Part shown: piece by piece, positions 16,466 to 24,819 of the stretch
How positions within the stretch are numbered: the first letter of the stretch is position 1
Layout: the number at the start of each line of letters is the position of its first letter
Source: Mongoliitalea lutea
GTDB lineage: Bacteria; Bacteroidota; Bacteroidia; Cytophagales; Cyclobacteriaceae
Length of the DNA: 36,974 nucleotides
Assembly: GCF_014652135.1 (NCBI RefSeq)
Contig: NZ_BMYF01000029.1
Location: 437 to 37,410, forward strand
Direction: 5' to 3'
Made by a program: the position numbers and the translations under genes
Notes under the pieces: generated by a model
What the model was told of the DNA's origin: nothing
Seen by the model: only the letters and a program-made list of their open reading frames with translations
Database searches by the model: none

Positions 16466-17425
16466 ATGATACCACGCTTGTTAGTGCTCCTTGTAATTCT
16501 CTCTGCCTGTCAGTCAGAATCCAAAAAAGTAAACGTGCAACTTGACCACATGCATACATCAGAATCGCAGGTTTTTCAAGGGTTCAGCTTTTTGGGGGAC
16601 TCTCTGTTTACACAGGTAGATTCTGTTTCTCAAAAAGCACAATTGGAAAAGTTGCAATTAGCGGAGCAGGCCTATGAAGATGAACAGACGCTGGAACATC
16701 TTATTTGGATTGGTAGAAGGGAGGCATATTTGGGTAGACATGATTTGGCAATTAAAACTTTCTCAAAGGCCATTAAAGATTTCCCAACTGCTTATGAACC
16801 CCTGAGACATCGTGGACACCGCTATATCAGCATTCGAAAACTGGATGAAGCGATTATTGATTTTGAAAAGGCAGCACGTTTGATGGAAGGCCTCCCCATT
16901 CAAATCGAAGAAGATGGCCTTCCAAATGCGCTAAATATCCCACTTTCAAGCGTACAGTTCAATGTGTGGTATCATTTGGGTCTTGCCCATTATCTCAAGG
17001 GGGATTTTGAAAAAGCCCTCGCAGCGTATCAGCAATGCATGCAGGTCTCTGATAACGATGATTTGATTGTTGCGACCTTAGATTGGTACTATATGACCTT
17101 AGTAAAATTGGATAGGATGGAAGAGGCCAAGCAGGCGATTAGTATCGTGCGTGAGGATATGGAGATTATCGAGAATGATGCCTACTTCCGCAGGATTCTC
17201 ATGTATCAGGGAAAAATTTCACCAAGCGACTTAATGACTACAAATAAAGCTTCGGACGAACAACGCTTACAATATGTCACCCAAGGCTATGGCTTGGGGA
17301 ATCATTATTTAGCTTTGGGAGATACCCTAATGGCAAAAAGTATTTTCCAACATGTGCTGGAAACGGGATATTGGTCCGCTTTTGGCTATATTGCGTCAGA
17401 AATGGAGTTGGCTAAGTTAGAATAA
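16466..17425 (+). CDS. TPR-repeat lipoprotein
   Basis: A 319-residue envelope lipoprotein. Signal MIPRLLVLLVILSAC has lipobox LSAC (C15). Tetratricopeptide repeats are visible from about residue 70: HLIWIGRREAYLGRHDLAIKTFSKAIKDFP, YEPLRHRGHRYISIRKLDEAIIDFEKAARL, then VWYHLGLAHYLKGDFEKALAAYQQCM near 171-196, and further helical pairs to the end. TPR arrays bind partner proteins; the partner is not evident. The stop codon abuts the start of the 80-residue gene downstream (TAAATG), so the two are translationally linked. Confidence 0.85.
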   Translation: MIPRLLVLLVILSACQSESKKVNVQLDHMHTSESQVFQGFSFLGDSLFTQVDSVSQKAQLEKLQLAEQAYEDEQTLEHLIWIGRREAYLGRHDLAIKTFSKAIKDFPTAYEPLRHRGHRYISIRKLDEAIIDFEKAARLMEGLPIQIEEDGLPNALNIPLSSVQFNVWYHLGLAHYLKGDFEKALAAYQQCMQVSDNDDLIVATLDWYYMTLVKLDRMEEAKQAISIVREDMEIIENDAYFRRILMYQGKISPSDLMTTNKASDEQRLQYVTQGYGLGNHYLALGDTLMAKSIFQHVLETGYWSAFGYIASEMELAKLE

Positions 17426-17668
17426 ATGGAGCAGGAGGAGTTTAACAAGTTGCCTTTACATACCAAAATACACAAACTTTATACGGAAGGTACCTTTATC
17501 GTAGGTATCCGTTATTACTCCTATAAAGTTAATCTGTATTTGTTAGAGGATAGGTATGTGGAGGTATTTTATAACCACAAACTCGATAAGATTGACAATA
17601 TTGATTTTTTACCTGAAAAGCATAGCCGCATGAAGTTCTACCTAGATCAGATCAATCTGAATTTTTAG
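17426..17668 (+). CDS. Hypothetical 80-residue protein coupled to the TPR gene
   Basis: I do not recognise a named family. The protein is small and soluble, has no cysteine or signal peptide, and is rich in Tyr, Lys and Asp. The centre is beta-strand-like (GTFIVGIRYYSYKVNLYLLEDRYVEVFYNHKLDKI), followed by a short helix (MKFYLDQINLNF). The ATG directly follows the TPR gene stop with no gap, which strongly supports it being a real, co-translated gene. Its last 17 bases overlap the 3' end of coaE on the opposite strand. It may act with the TPR lipoprotein, but it lacks an export signal, so contact would have to be indirect. Confidence 0.7.
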   Translation: MEQEEFNKLPLHTKIHKLYTEGTFIVGIRYYSYKVNLYLLEDRYVEVFYNHKLDKIDNIDFLPEKHSRMKFYLDQINLNF

Positions 17669-18275
17669 CAGCTATTTTCGCTAAAATTTTATCATGGATT
17701 TTTAATACTTGAGGGATCAATAATTTGTTATCAGCATTTTTGATGATGAAATGTGCGAGCTCATTTTTTTGCTCATCTGGTAACTGCTTATCAATGATTG
17801 CGTGTACCTGTGCTTCGGTCCGGTGCGGATCCCTCAATAAAATACGAGTCATTCTAATAACCAAAGGACTGCTGACATTGATCACTAGATCCAACTCTTC
17901 GTAAGAGCCGGTTTCAAACAAAAGTGCAGCTTCTTTTAAAATGTAAGGACTCTTTTGTTGATTTACCCATTGCTCAAAATCTTCTCTCACAGCAGGATGC
18001 ACTAAGTTGTTGATGCGTGTAGTTTTTTCGGAGTCATTGAATACTTGATCGGCAAGGAAAGCTCTATTGAGTGTACCATCGGATAGATATGATTCCTCTC
18101 CGAAATTAGCGGTGATAGCTGATTTTAGCTTAGTATCATAGGCCATCAGCCACTTTGCCCGATCGTCTGCATAATACACAGGGATTCCTAAAATGGTGAA
18201 AATTTTGGCCACCGTTGACTTCCCGGAGCCAATACCACCTGTAATCCCAACGTTAAGTGGTGTATTATTTTTCAT
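17652..18275 (-). CDS. coaE: Dephospho-CoA kinase
   Basis: Catalyses the last step of coenzyme A synthesis, ATP-dependent phosphorylation of the 3'-hydroxyl of dephospho-CoA. The 207 residues are normal for the family. The P-loop is GITGGIGSGKST (10-21). The CoA-binding region DDRAKWLMAYD comes soon after. The lid and helical part include RDPHRTEAQVHAIIDKQ. It starts 11 bases inside the end of the ybbR gene, as the last gene of the nusB operon. Its 3' end overlaps the convergent 80-residue gene. Confidence 0.96.
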   Translation of the reverse strand: MKNNTPLNVGITGGIGSGKSTVAKIFTILGIPVYYADDRAKWLMAYDTKLKSAITANFGEESYLSDGTLNRAFLADQVFNDSEKTTRINNLVHPAVREDFEQWVNQQKSPYILKEAALLFETGSYEELDLVINVSSPLVIRMTRILLRDPHRTEAQVHAIIDKQLPDEQKNELAHFIIKNADNKLLIPQVLKIHDKILAKIAAKNSD

Positions 18276-19233
18276 ACTTGATCCGCAGAATATCTGGTTT
18301 GATTTGAATGTTTTCTAAAAATGAAGGGCTAGGGGATAGCTGAACTTTTACTGTACTATCCTCACGATTGCGATTGTTGTAATTGATAATGGCTTCAAAA
18401 TCTATCTCAGATAATTGACTGGTTTTGCGTTCGTCGACCAAATAGGACATCACAATCGTACCAGGATCATCTTTTAATGAAGCATTTTTAGGGAAGTTGA
18501 TGAGCTTGGTTTTGATACGTTTGTTGCCTTCCAGCATCTGATAGACATCAAAACGGATATGTACACTTTCCTCATCCAGTTCTAAAAAATCTTTTGTATC
18601 TGCTGGTAGCTCCAAAGGTAAAATCTTATTGTAATTGCTTGAAAGCTTCGATTCCGTAATTGGCACAAGTATCTCGCCATTGAGTGCCTGTAAAATGGAG
18701 GTAGGGCCTTTCACAGAGACTATGGAAGGATCAATTTCTATGCTGCTTGCCAGCCGGTAGTTTTTGGACAAACTCAAATTGCTTGTGTCTGCGACAATTT
18801 TGATTTTGCGCGTAACAATCTTGTCAATTTTGAACTTAACGGTGTCGGTTACCATAGAAACCAAGGTAGTGGGACTGATATTTTCCGCAAGACTTCTACG
18901 AATATCAGCGGTCAATAGGTAATCTTTGGTAGAGGGGTTATTGATTTCAATCAGAAAGGGGGTCTCATTAAATTTGAAATACTTGCGGAGTAAGTCCCAA
19001 CCGTTGCCATTGACTTCGATTGTAACTCGGGATGGTAACTTTTCCACCGCCATAAATTCTGTTTCATCAAAAATTATTTCAATAGGATAATCCACGATGG
19101 TATTGTAATTATCCTTATTGAGGGCGTTTAAAACCCAAAAGGTGGCAGCGGCCAAAAAGCAGGCAGCTGCCACCTTGAGATTCCTCACCTTTTCAGGGGT
19201 GAGTTTTGGTAAGAATCGATTGATTTTTGCCAA
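18265..19233 (-). CDS. YbbR-like domain protein, membrane-anchored
   Basis: About 322 residues with one N-terminal transmembrane helix (VAAACFLAAATFWVLNAL) followed by YbbR-like repeats on the outer side. In Firmicutes the YbbR/CdaR protein regulates the c-di-AMP cyclase. A cyclase link here would be inference, since no cyclase gene is adjacent. I place the start at the TTG at 19233, giving MAKINRFLPKLTPEKVRNLK, 7 bases after the yajC stop. The next in-frame start, a TTG at 19296, would lie within yajC, and no ATG is available. The 3' end overlaps coaE by 11 bases. Confidence 0.8.
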   Translation of the reverse strand: MAKINRFLPKLTPEKVRNLKVAAACFLAAATFWVLNALNKDNYNTIVDYPIEIIFDETEFMAVEKLPSRVTIEVNGNGWDLLRKYFKFNETPFLIEINNPSTKDYLLTADIRRSLAENISPTTLVSMVTDTVKFKIDKIVTRKIKIVADTSNLSLSKNYRLASSIEIDPSIVSVKGPTSILQALNGEILVPITESKLSSNYNKILPLELPADTKDFLELDEESVHIRFDVYQMLEGNKRIKTKLINFPKNASLKDDPGTIVMSYLVDERKTSQLSEIDFEAIINYNNRNREDSTVKVQLSPSPSFLENIQIKPDILRIKYEK

Positions 19234-19240
19234 GGTAGAT

Positions 19241-19555
19241 TTATTTAGTTCCTGTTGCTTTTTTGGAGAAATCAGCAGAAATCGCAGTTTTTTCAACCTT
19301 CAATTTCATTCCCTTATCCAATTCCAAGATAACGGTTTCTCCTTCCAAAGCAGATACTTTTGCATGAATTCCTCCAATTGTAACGACGTTATCGCCCTTT
19401 TTGATGGAATCGATGAAGTTTTTGGTTTCTTTTTGTTTTTTCTGTTGCGGTCGGATCATGAAGAAATACATGATCAAAATAATGGATCCAAATAAAAATA
19501 CTTGGCCCATAATTTCACCACCCATCGCCTGGGCAAGAATCCAATTGATTGTCAT
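19241..19555 (-). CDS. yajC: Sec translocon accessory protein YajC
   Basis: A 104-residue single-span inner-membrane protein that associates with SecDF and the SecYEG translocon. The N-terminus is hydrophobic (MGQVFLFGSIILIMYFFMI), followed by the family motif RPQQKKQKE at about 35-43. The small SH3-like soluble part is KKGDNVVTIGGIHAKVSALEGETVILEL. It starts 3 bases after the DUF1573 gene stop, within a tightly packed operon. No secDF gene is in the window. Confidence 0.95.
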   Translation of the reverse strand: MTINWILAQAMGGEIMGQVFLFGSIILIMYFFMIRPQQKKQKETKNFIDSIKKGDNVVTIGGIHAKVSALEGETVILELDKGMKLKVEKTAISADFSKKATGTK

Positions 19556-19558
19556 AAA

Positions 19559-20116
19559 TTAATCTCTTTTTACTGGTCCAGCAGCTGGACTAGTGTTATA
19601 TACTATTTTTGGTGTTACATTTCCTCTCAGACTCAATCTCGTAATACTTGGAGATGTATTTGCTTGGATTGTTACAGTAGGTGATTGCGCACCAGGTTTC
19701 GCAGTTGAGTTAAATACAACCTTAACAAAGCCCTCTTCTCCAGGTTTGACAGGGGCTTTACTCCAATCTGGGCTTGTACAGCCACAAGATGCGGTGATAT
19801 TTGAAATCACCAATGGCGCTTGACCTTCATTAGTAAACTTAAAGATTTTTTCTACAACTTCGCCATCATTTATAGTTCCGAAATTGTATTCAGTCTCTTC
19901 AAACTTAAATTGTCCTAAGGTTGTAGGATCTGATGGAGTACTGTTAGATACATTTGTAGGAGTAGCTATTGGCTGTGAAGCTTCTAGTCTCGCTAATTTT
20001 TGTTCCAAATCAGCAATTTTAGCAGCTTGCTCTCCATTACTTTCTGTTTTGCTATCACAAGCAAATACCATTAAAGCTACTCCCAGCATCAAAGCTGATA
20101 CTTTTAAGTATTTCAT
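19559..20116 (-). CDS. DUF1573 lipoprotein
   Basis: A 185-residue exported lipoprotein (MKYLKVSALMLGVALMVFAC, lipobox VFAC, C20). A short coiled-coil spacer (AAKIADLEQKLARLEASQP) leads to one immunoglobulin-like DUF1573 domain from about residue 68: GQFKFEETEYNFGTINDGEVVEKIFKFTNEGQAPLVISNITASCGCTSPDW. The C-G-C-T motif and the PVKPGEEGFVKVVFNSTAKPG segment are typical of the family. The molecular role is unknown. It sits between ytxH and yajC, in the conserved nusB-yajC neighbourhood of Bacteroidota. Confidence 0.93.
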   Translation of the reverse strand: MKYLKVSALMLGVALMVFACDSKTESNGEQAAKIADLEQKLARLEASQPIATPTNVSNSTPSDPTTLGQFKFEETEYNFGTINDGEVVEKIFKFTNEGQAPLVISNITASCGCTSPDWSKAPVKPGEEGFVKVVFNSTAKPGAQSPTVTIQANTSPSITRLSLRGNVTPKIVYNTSPAAGPVKRD

Positions 20117-20130
20117 AATCGTTAAGGGTT

Positions 20131-20436
20131 TTAATTTGTTGCTTCTTTATTGATTTGCTCTATCAGTTTGTTGACATCGCTTAATAAATTCTCCGCTTTA
20201 TTTTTTGCATCTGAGATCACACGGTTACCTTCAGATTTTGCTTCATTGAATGGCATATTTTTTCCTTCTTTCAAATCTGCAACTAAGCGTTCCAATTCTT
20301 CTTTGTATTTCGAAAGTTGGTAAGAAAGTTTGTCACGTGTGTTTTTACCGCTATCTGGAGCGAATAAAATACCTAATGCAGCTCCGATTCCGGCACCTGC
20401 AATAAAGGCTATCCATGCATTTGAATTTTTGCTCAT
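20131..20436 (-). CDS. YtxH-domain small membrane protein
   Basis: 101 residues. A single N-terminal glycine-rich membrane segment (AWIAFIAGAGIGAALGILFAP) is followed by DSGKNTRDKL and an amphipathic helix to the end. This is the YtxH pattern, also called a gas-vesicle-like/general-stress small protein. Its function is not established. It lies 12 bases after the nusB stop and 14 bases before the DUF1573 gene on the same strand. Confidence 0.9.
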   Translation of the reverse strand: MSKNSNAWIAFIAGAGIGAALGILFAPDSGKNTRDKLSYQLSKYKEELERLVADLKEGKNMPFNEAKSEGNRVISDAKNKAENLLSDVNKLIEQINKEATN

Positions 20437-20448
20437 GTTGTTATCTTT

Positions 20449-21633
20449 CTATTTGTTGTCTAAGAGTCCTCTACCACTTTTACGGATCAAACCCTTATCG
20501 GTTAATTCTTTTGACAATACATCCAACAAACCGTTAACAAATTGCTTACTCTTCGGCGTGCTGTAGGTTTTGGAAATGTCGATGTATTCGTTGATGCTTA
20601 CTTTGACAGGAATACTCGGGAAATTTTGCATCTCGGTCAAAGCCATGGATAAGATGATTTTATCCGTTTGGGCGATTCTCTCGATATCCCAATTCTCTGT
20701 CTTTTTGGCGATCATTTCTCTGTTACGATCGTCATTTTGGATGGTCAAGTTAAAGATATTTTGGAAGAATTCCTTGTCTTCCTCCCAATTCAGGGCAATT
20801 TCAGGGAGGACCTCTCCCGTTTCATCCAAATGTGATTTCACATTCTTCAATACTTTGGATGCCAAGCTGCGTACTACGGATTTATTTTCCGTCCAGTTCA
20901 TATCTTTTTCAGAGAAAAAGTTGAGAATCACGTCATTTTGGAAAATCACCTTCTTTAGAATGTCATCTGTAATCTCGAAATCTTGCTCTGCCGTTGGTGC
21001 TGAGAGTCCGATATATGCTTTGTATTCATCCAAAGGTCTGATGTAATCCCGGAACCATTCTTTGATTTCCAGTTCCAATTCTTCCAAGTCCACCTGATTA
21101 CGTGTGCAGGCTGCTTCAAATTCTTTGGATTGACGAATTTTGTCTAAGACCACATTTTTGGCAAGATTCATTTCACCAACTGTCATGGTAACCTTTTCTC
21201 CGCTGAACTTTCTTTTGCGCTCAGTTTCTCCTGCTACATGCTCCCCAAAAGCCAAGATTAATTTGATAGCATAGAGGTAGAGTTGCGGCAAGCGCTCCGC
21301 TGAGGAGACCATGTTTTTGATTAAGAAATCGTAGTCTTTGGTGTTGGCCTGTCTGTAAAAATTTAAGGCTTCTTTGACAGCTTGCTTGATTTTAGGCTGG
21401 GTGAAATCCTTCATGTCAAGGAATTCATTGTTCAGGTTGGACACAAACAGATCAGTAGCGATGGCAGCTTCTTTTTTGAGAAGATTCTTGTCCTGAACCT
21501 CCATACTATTCAAGTCGGGCTGAAAAGCATCTCTAATGAGATCTTTGGCAAGGTTGAGATTAGATGCCTTGCACTGATCATAGGCGTATAGGTTTTGGAA
21601 AGCCTTGACCCGGAGAATTCTTCTGTTTAACAT
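20449..21633 (-). CDS. nusB: Transcription antitermination factor NusB, long form
   Basis: NusB binds boxA RNA with S10 (NusE) and supports rRNA antitermination. E. coli NusB is about 139 residues; this protein has 394. The opening helix MLNRRILRVKAFQNLYAYDQCK is NusB-like. The rest of the classical domain appears only from about residue 265 onwards. Its best-kept part is ENWDIERIAQTDKIILSMALTEMQNFPSIPVKVSINEYIDISKTYSTPKSKQFVNGLLD (about 317-375). About 230 charged helical residues are inserted between. The long form is usual in Bacteroidota. First gene of the nusB-ytxH-DUF1573-yajC-ybbR-coaE operon. Confidence 0.93.
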   Translation of the reverse strand: MLNRRILRVKAFQNLYAYDQCKASNLNLAKDLIRDAFQPDLNSMEVQDKNLLKKEAAIATDLFVSNLNNEFLDMKDFTQPKIKQAVKEALNFYRQANTKDYDFLIKNMVSSAERLPQLYLYAIKLILAFGEHVAGETERKRKFSGEKVTMTVGEMNLAKNVVLDKIRQSKEFEAACTRNQVDLEELELEIKEWFRDYIRPLDEYKAYIGLSAPTAEQDFEITDDILKKVIFQNDVILNFFSEKDMNWTENKSVVRSLASKVLKNVKSHLDETGEVLPEIALNWEEDKEFFQNIFNLTIQNDDRNREMIAKKTENWDIERIAQTDKIILSMALTEMQNFPSIPVKVSINEYIDISKTYSTPKSKQFVNGLLDVLSKELTDKGLIRKSGRGLLDNK

Positions 21634-21651
21634 ACCTGATTTTAAAGAACG

Positions 21652-21679
21652 TAAATATACTCAATTTGTAGGAAGCAAA
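21652..21679 (-). promoter_or_regulatory. Possible nusB operon promoter
   Basis: On the minus strand TATATTTA (21659-21652) is one base off TAnnTTTG, with TTTG (21679-21676) 16 bp upstream. The spacing is short, so this is a tentative call. Confidence 0.4.
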
Positions 21680-21714
21680 GGATTTCCACCTTTAAATCCT
21701 AGGATTATCATAGC

Positions 21715-21757
21715 AAAAACCGCTCCGATTGGTTATGAGTTCCAATGAGAGCGGTTT
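21715..21757 (-). terminator. Intrinsic terminator after leucine dehydrogenase
   Basis: AAACCGCTC (21757-21749 on the minus strand) pairs with GAGCGGTTT (21725-21717), with an inner ATTGG/CCAAT helix. A short T run follows in the minus direction. It lies 12 bases after the ldh stop codon. Confidence 0.8.
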
Positions 21758-21768
21758 ATTTATATCAA

Positions 21769-22869
21769 TTAGTAGGATAATTTTACTTTACCTACTGCTT
21801 CAATTCTACTCCAAGCCATTTCGATAGCAGCCTGCTGAGATGGGATTTGCTCAGCTTCCGATTTATTCAAAATAGCCAAACATGTATCATAGATCTTTTC
21901 AGCTTGACCGTACGCGGTTTCACGCTTGTAGCCACCTAAAAACTCTGTGTATACATTGATGAGGCCTCCTGCATTGATCAAGAAATCGGGAGCAAAGACA
22001 ATTCCTTTTTCCAATAAAAGCTGACCATGCTTCTCTTCATCCAATAACTGATTGTTGGCGCCACCGGCGATAACCTGACACTTCAATCTTGAAATGGTGT
22101 CGTCGTTTACAGTAGCACCTAAAGCACATGGAGCATAGATGTCCATATCGATGTCATAAATCATCGCAGGGTCCACTACTGTTGCGCCCGTGTCAGCAGC
22201 AACTGCTTTCAATCTATCTTCGAAAATATCCGTGATATAGACGATTGCGCCTTCTTTAACCAAGTGATTGACCAAGTACTTACCCACTTGACCGATTCCT
22301 TGGACAGCTACTTTTTTACCTTCCAATGAATCTGTGCCATAGGCTTTCTTAGCAGCGGCCTTCATTCCTAGGTATGTTCCATAGGCAGTAACAGGAGATG
22401 GATCGCCACCACCACCTTTGTACTCAGGAAGACCTGTCACATGCTTGGTCTCCATACGGATGAATTCCATGTCACTGGTTTTGGTATTTACGTCTTCCGC
22501 TGTGATGTATCGACCATTCAAGCTTTCTACGAATCTACCAAACCTTCTCATAAAGGCTTCATTTTTCAATTTCGGATCGCCGATGATTACCGCTTTACCA
22601 CCACCTAGATTCAATCCAGAAATAGCAGCTTTGAAGGTCATTCCTCTGGACAATCTCAAAACATCTGTAATCGCTTCCGCTTCGTTGGCATAGTGCCACA
22701 TACGTGTACCACCCAATGCCGGGCCAAGTACGGTATTGTGAATGCCAATAAGCGCTTTTAAGCCGGTAGGTTCATCATAACAAATGACCAACTGCTCATG
22801 GCCTAGAGAGGTAATCTGTCCATAAATGGAACCTTCTCTCACTTTTTCCTCGGTTTTAGTTTCTACCAT
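21769..22869 (-). CDS. ldh: Leucine (branched-chain) dehydrogenase
   Basis: A cytoplasmic NAD-dependent enzyme of the Glu/Leu/Phe/Val dehydrogenase family that deaminates leucine and other branched-chain amino acids to 2-oxo acids. The 366 residues match leucine and valine dehydrogenases and are shorter than glutamate dehydrogenases. The substrate lysine K80 (GMTFKAAISG) and catalytic K92 (LGGGKAVI) are in place. TAEDVNTK (123-130) supplies the conserved Asp. The dinucleotide fold GIGQVGKYL is at 191-199. Specificity between Leu, Val and Phe cannot be fixed by eye; leucine is the best fit to the opening segment. Single gene with its own terminator. Confidence 0.9.
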   Translation of the reverse strand: MVETKTEEKVREGSIYGQITSLGHEQLVICYDEPTGLKALIGIHNTVLGPALGGTRMWHYANEAEAITDVLRLSRGMTFKAAISGLNLGGGKAVIIGDPKLKNEAFMRRFGRFVESLNGRYITAEDVNTKTSDMEFIRMETKHVTGLPEYKGGGGDPSPVTAYGTYLGMKAAAKKAYGTDSLEGKKVAVQGIGQVGKYLVNHLVKEGAIVYITDIFEDRLKAVAADTGATVVDPAMIYDIDMDIYAPCALGATVNDDTISRLKCQVIAGGANNQLLDEEKHGQLLLEKGIVFAPDFLINAGGLINVYTEFLGGYKRETAYGQAEKIYDTCLAILNKSEAEQIPSQQAAIEMAWSRIEAVGKVKLSY

Positions 22870-22902
22870 TTGAACTAGGAATTTTTAAATGCGTTATATT
22901 TG
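22869..22902 (+). promoter_or_regulatory. Possible promoter of the ABC exporter gene
   Basis: TTTG (22869-22872), then 22 bp, then TATATTTG (22895-22902), a full -7 match. The leader to the GTG at 23016 would be about 105 bases. The -33 element touches the first base of the divergent ldh start codon, so the two genes share this control region. Confidence 0.5.
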
Positions 22903-23015
22903 GGATTGCTGATTGGTAAAACAGCTGCACAAAATTATATATTTTCTACAGGCTTTACTAATGCAATTAATAGAGTATTCTAAAACTAATCAAGTGATTT
23001 TAAAGTTTTTCTTTC

Positions 23016-24806
23016 GTGAAACCACTCTGGCGCCTCAATAAATATCTTTATAAATACAAGGGTTATCTCTTGTTGGGAATTTTATTTACTATCATTTCCA
23101 ACATTTTTGTAATAATCCCTGCCCAACTGGTGAGAATTGCCATAGATTATGTGGTAGAGAGCTTTACTTTCTACAGGGTCATAGAGGGCTTGGAATTATC
23201 TGCCAGCGCACGCTCATCTTTTCTTCAGTACATCCTGATTTTCGGAGTTTTGATCCTTGTGATGGCCTTACTTAGAGGTTTTTTCCTGTTCTTAATCCGT
23301 CAGACCATTATTATCATGTCACGATTGATTGAGTATGACATGAAAAATGAAATCTTCGATCATTACCAAAAGCTACCCTTAAGCTTTTACAGAAGAAATA
23401 GTACTGGGGATTTGATGGCCCGTATCACGGAGGATGTCAGCCGTGTGAGGATGTATCTGGGACCCGCGATTATGTATGGGCTCAATTTGCTGATCTTGTT
23501 TCCGATGGTGATTGGATACATGCTTTCGGTAAATGTGGAATTGACTATTTATTCCTTGTTGCCATTACCTATCCTGTCAATCAGCATTTATTTTGTCAAT
23601 AACCTGATCAACGAACGCTCTGAGAAAATACAGCGTAGCCTTTCAAGCTTGAGTACATTTGTTCAGGAAGCCTTTTCTGGAATTCGGGTGTTGAAGGCTT
23701 TTGTAAGAGAAGAGGATTCATCCAATGAGTTTGAAAAGGCTTCGGTCGATTATAAAGACAAATCCATTCGATTGACTGTAGTACAGGCCTTGTTTTATCC
23801 GGTTATATTGGCATTGATTGGCATTAGTACCATTTTGACTGTTTACATAGGGGGTATTCAGGTTATTGAGGGAACTATAGGCTATGGGGTTATTGCGGAA
23901 TTTATTCTTTATGTCAATATGCTGACATGGCCTGTGACTTCTTTAGGCTGGGTTACCAGTATTGTACAACGGGCGGCTGCCTCCCAAACACGTATCAATG
24001 AGTTTTTGGATGAGAAAAATGACATTCAGAGTACAGAAAACTTAGAAGTCGCTATACAAGGGAATGTGGCATTTGAGGATGTTTCTTTTGTATATCCCAA
24101 TTCAGGTATCCAAGCGTTAAAGCATGTGTCCTTTACCATCGATGCAGGTCAATCGTTGGCAATCATTGGGACTACTGGTTCAGGTAAGTCTACCATTGCA
24201 AACCTGTTGATGCGTATGTACGATGTCAGTTCCGGGAAAATTACCATTGATGACAGACCAATTCAGCAATATGATTTAGCCTCCCTTCGCAAGCAAATTG
24301 GTTTTGTACCACAGGATGTATTCTTGTTTAGCGATAGTATTAGCAATAACATTGCTTTTGGAATGGATACCATGGAATTGCCGCAAGTCGAGCAAGCGGC
24401 TAAAGATGCGGATGTCTATAACAATATCATCGATTTCCCAAATGGCTTCGAAACTAAATTGGGAGAGAGAGGAATCACACTTTCTGGTGGTCAAAAACAG
24501 CGTGTTTCGATTGCTCGTGCGATCGCGAAGGAGCCAAGCATTTTATTACTAGATGATTGTTTGTCTGCGGTGGATACTAAGACCGAGAATGCTATCTTAT
24601 CAGCCTTGAAGCGGATTATGCAGCAGCGAACTTCCATCATTATTTCTCATAGAGTATCATCCGCCAAGCTTGCAGACAAGATTATCGTCCTTGATGATGG
24701 ACAGATTGTGGAGCATGGTACTCATGAGTCTTTGTTGGATGCCAAAGGTGTGTATGCAGAACTATTTGAAAAGCAAACTCAGCAGCCGGAGACTATTGAA
24801 GATTGA
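23016..24806 (+). CDS. ABC exporter, fused membrane and ATPase domains (MdlA-like)
   Basis: A 596-residue type I ABC exporter half-transporter of the inner membrane. Six transmembrane helices occupy about residues 17-310, and the ATPase domain runs from about 345. Walker A GTTGSGKST is at 385-393 and the signature is LSGGQKQR. Walker B is ILLLDDCLSAVD, with D513 followed by D514 where a catalytic Glu normally sits. That replacement is typical of the degenerate half of heterodimeric exporters such as MdlA or TM287. A partner half-transporter is therefore expected but none is adjacent. The start is a GTG; MKPLWRLNKYLYKYKG is a sensible N-terminus. The substrate is unknown. Confidence 0.92.
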   Translation: MKPLWRLNKYLYKYKGYLLLGILFTIISNIFVIIPAQLVRIAIDYVVESFTFYRVIEGLELSASARSSFLQYILIFGVLILVMALLRGFFLFLIRQTIIIMSRLIEYDMKNEIFDHYQKLPLSFYRRNSTGDLMARITEDVSRVRMYLGPAIMYGLNLLILFPMVIGYMLSVNVELTIYSLLPLPILSISIYFVNNLINERSEKIQRSLSSLSTFVQEAFSGIRVLKAFVREEDSSNEFEKASVDYKDKSIRLTVVQALFYPVILALIGISTILTVYIGGIQVIEGTIGYGVIAEFILYVNMLTWPVTSLGWVTSIVQRAAASQTRINEFLDEKNDIQSTENLEVAIQGNVAFEDVSFVYPNSGIQALKHVSFTIDAGQSLAIIGTTGSGKSTIANLLMRMYDVSSGKITIDDRPIQQYDLASLRKQIGFVPQDVFLFSDSISNNIAFGMDTMELPQVEQAAKDADVYNNIIDFPNGFETKLGERGITLSGGQKQRVSIARAIAKEPSILLLDDCLSAVDTKTENAILSALKRIMQQRTSIIISHRVSSAKLADKIIVLDDGQIVEHGTHESLLDAKGVYAELFEKQTQQPETIED

Positions 24807-24819
24807 TAGTTTAGTAGTA

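Noticed and set aside
20570-21046. 158-codon plus-strand frame
   Set aside because: It is fully antisense to nusB, with a composition typical of a shadow of an A/T-rich coding strand.
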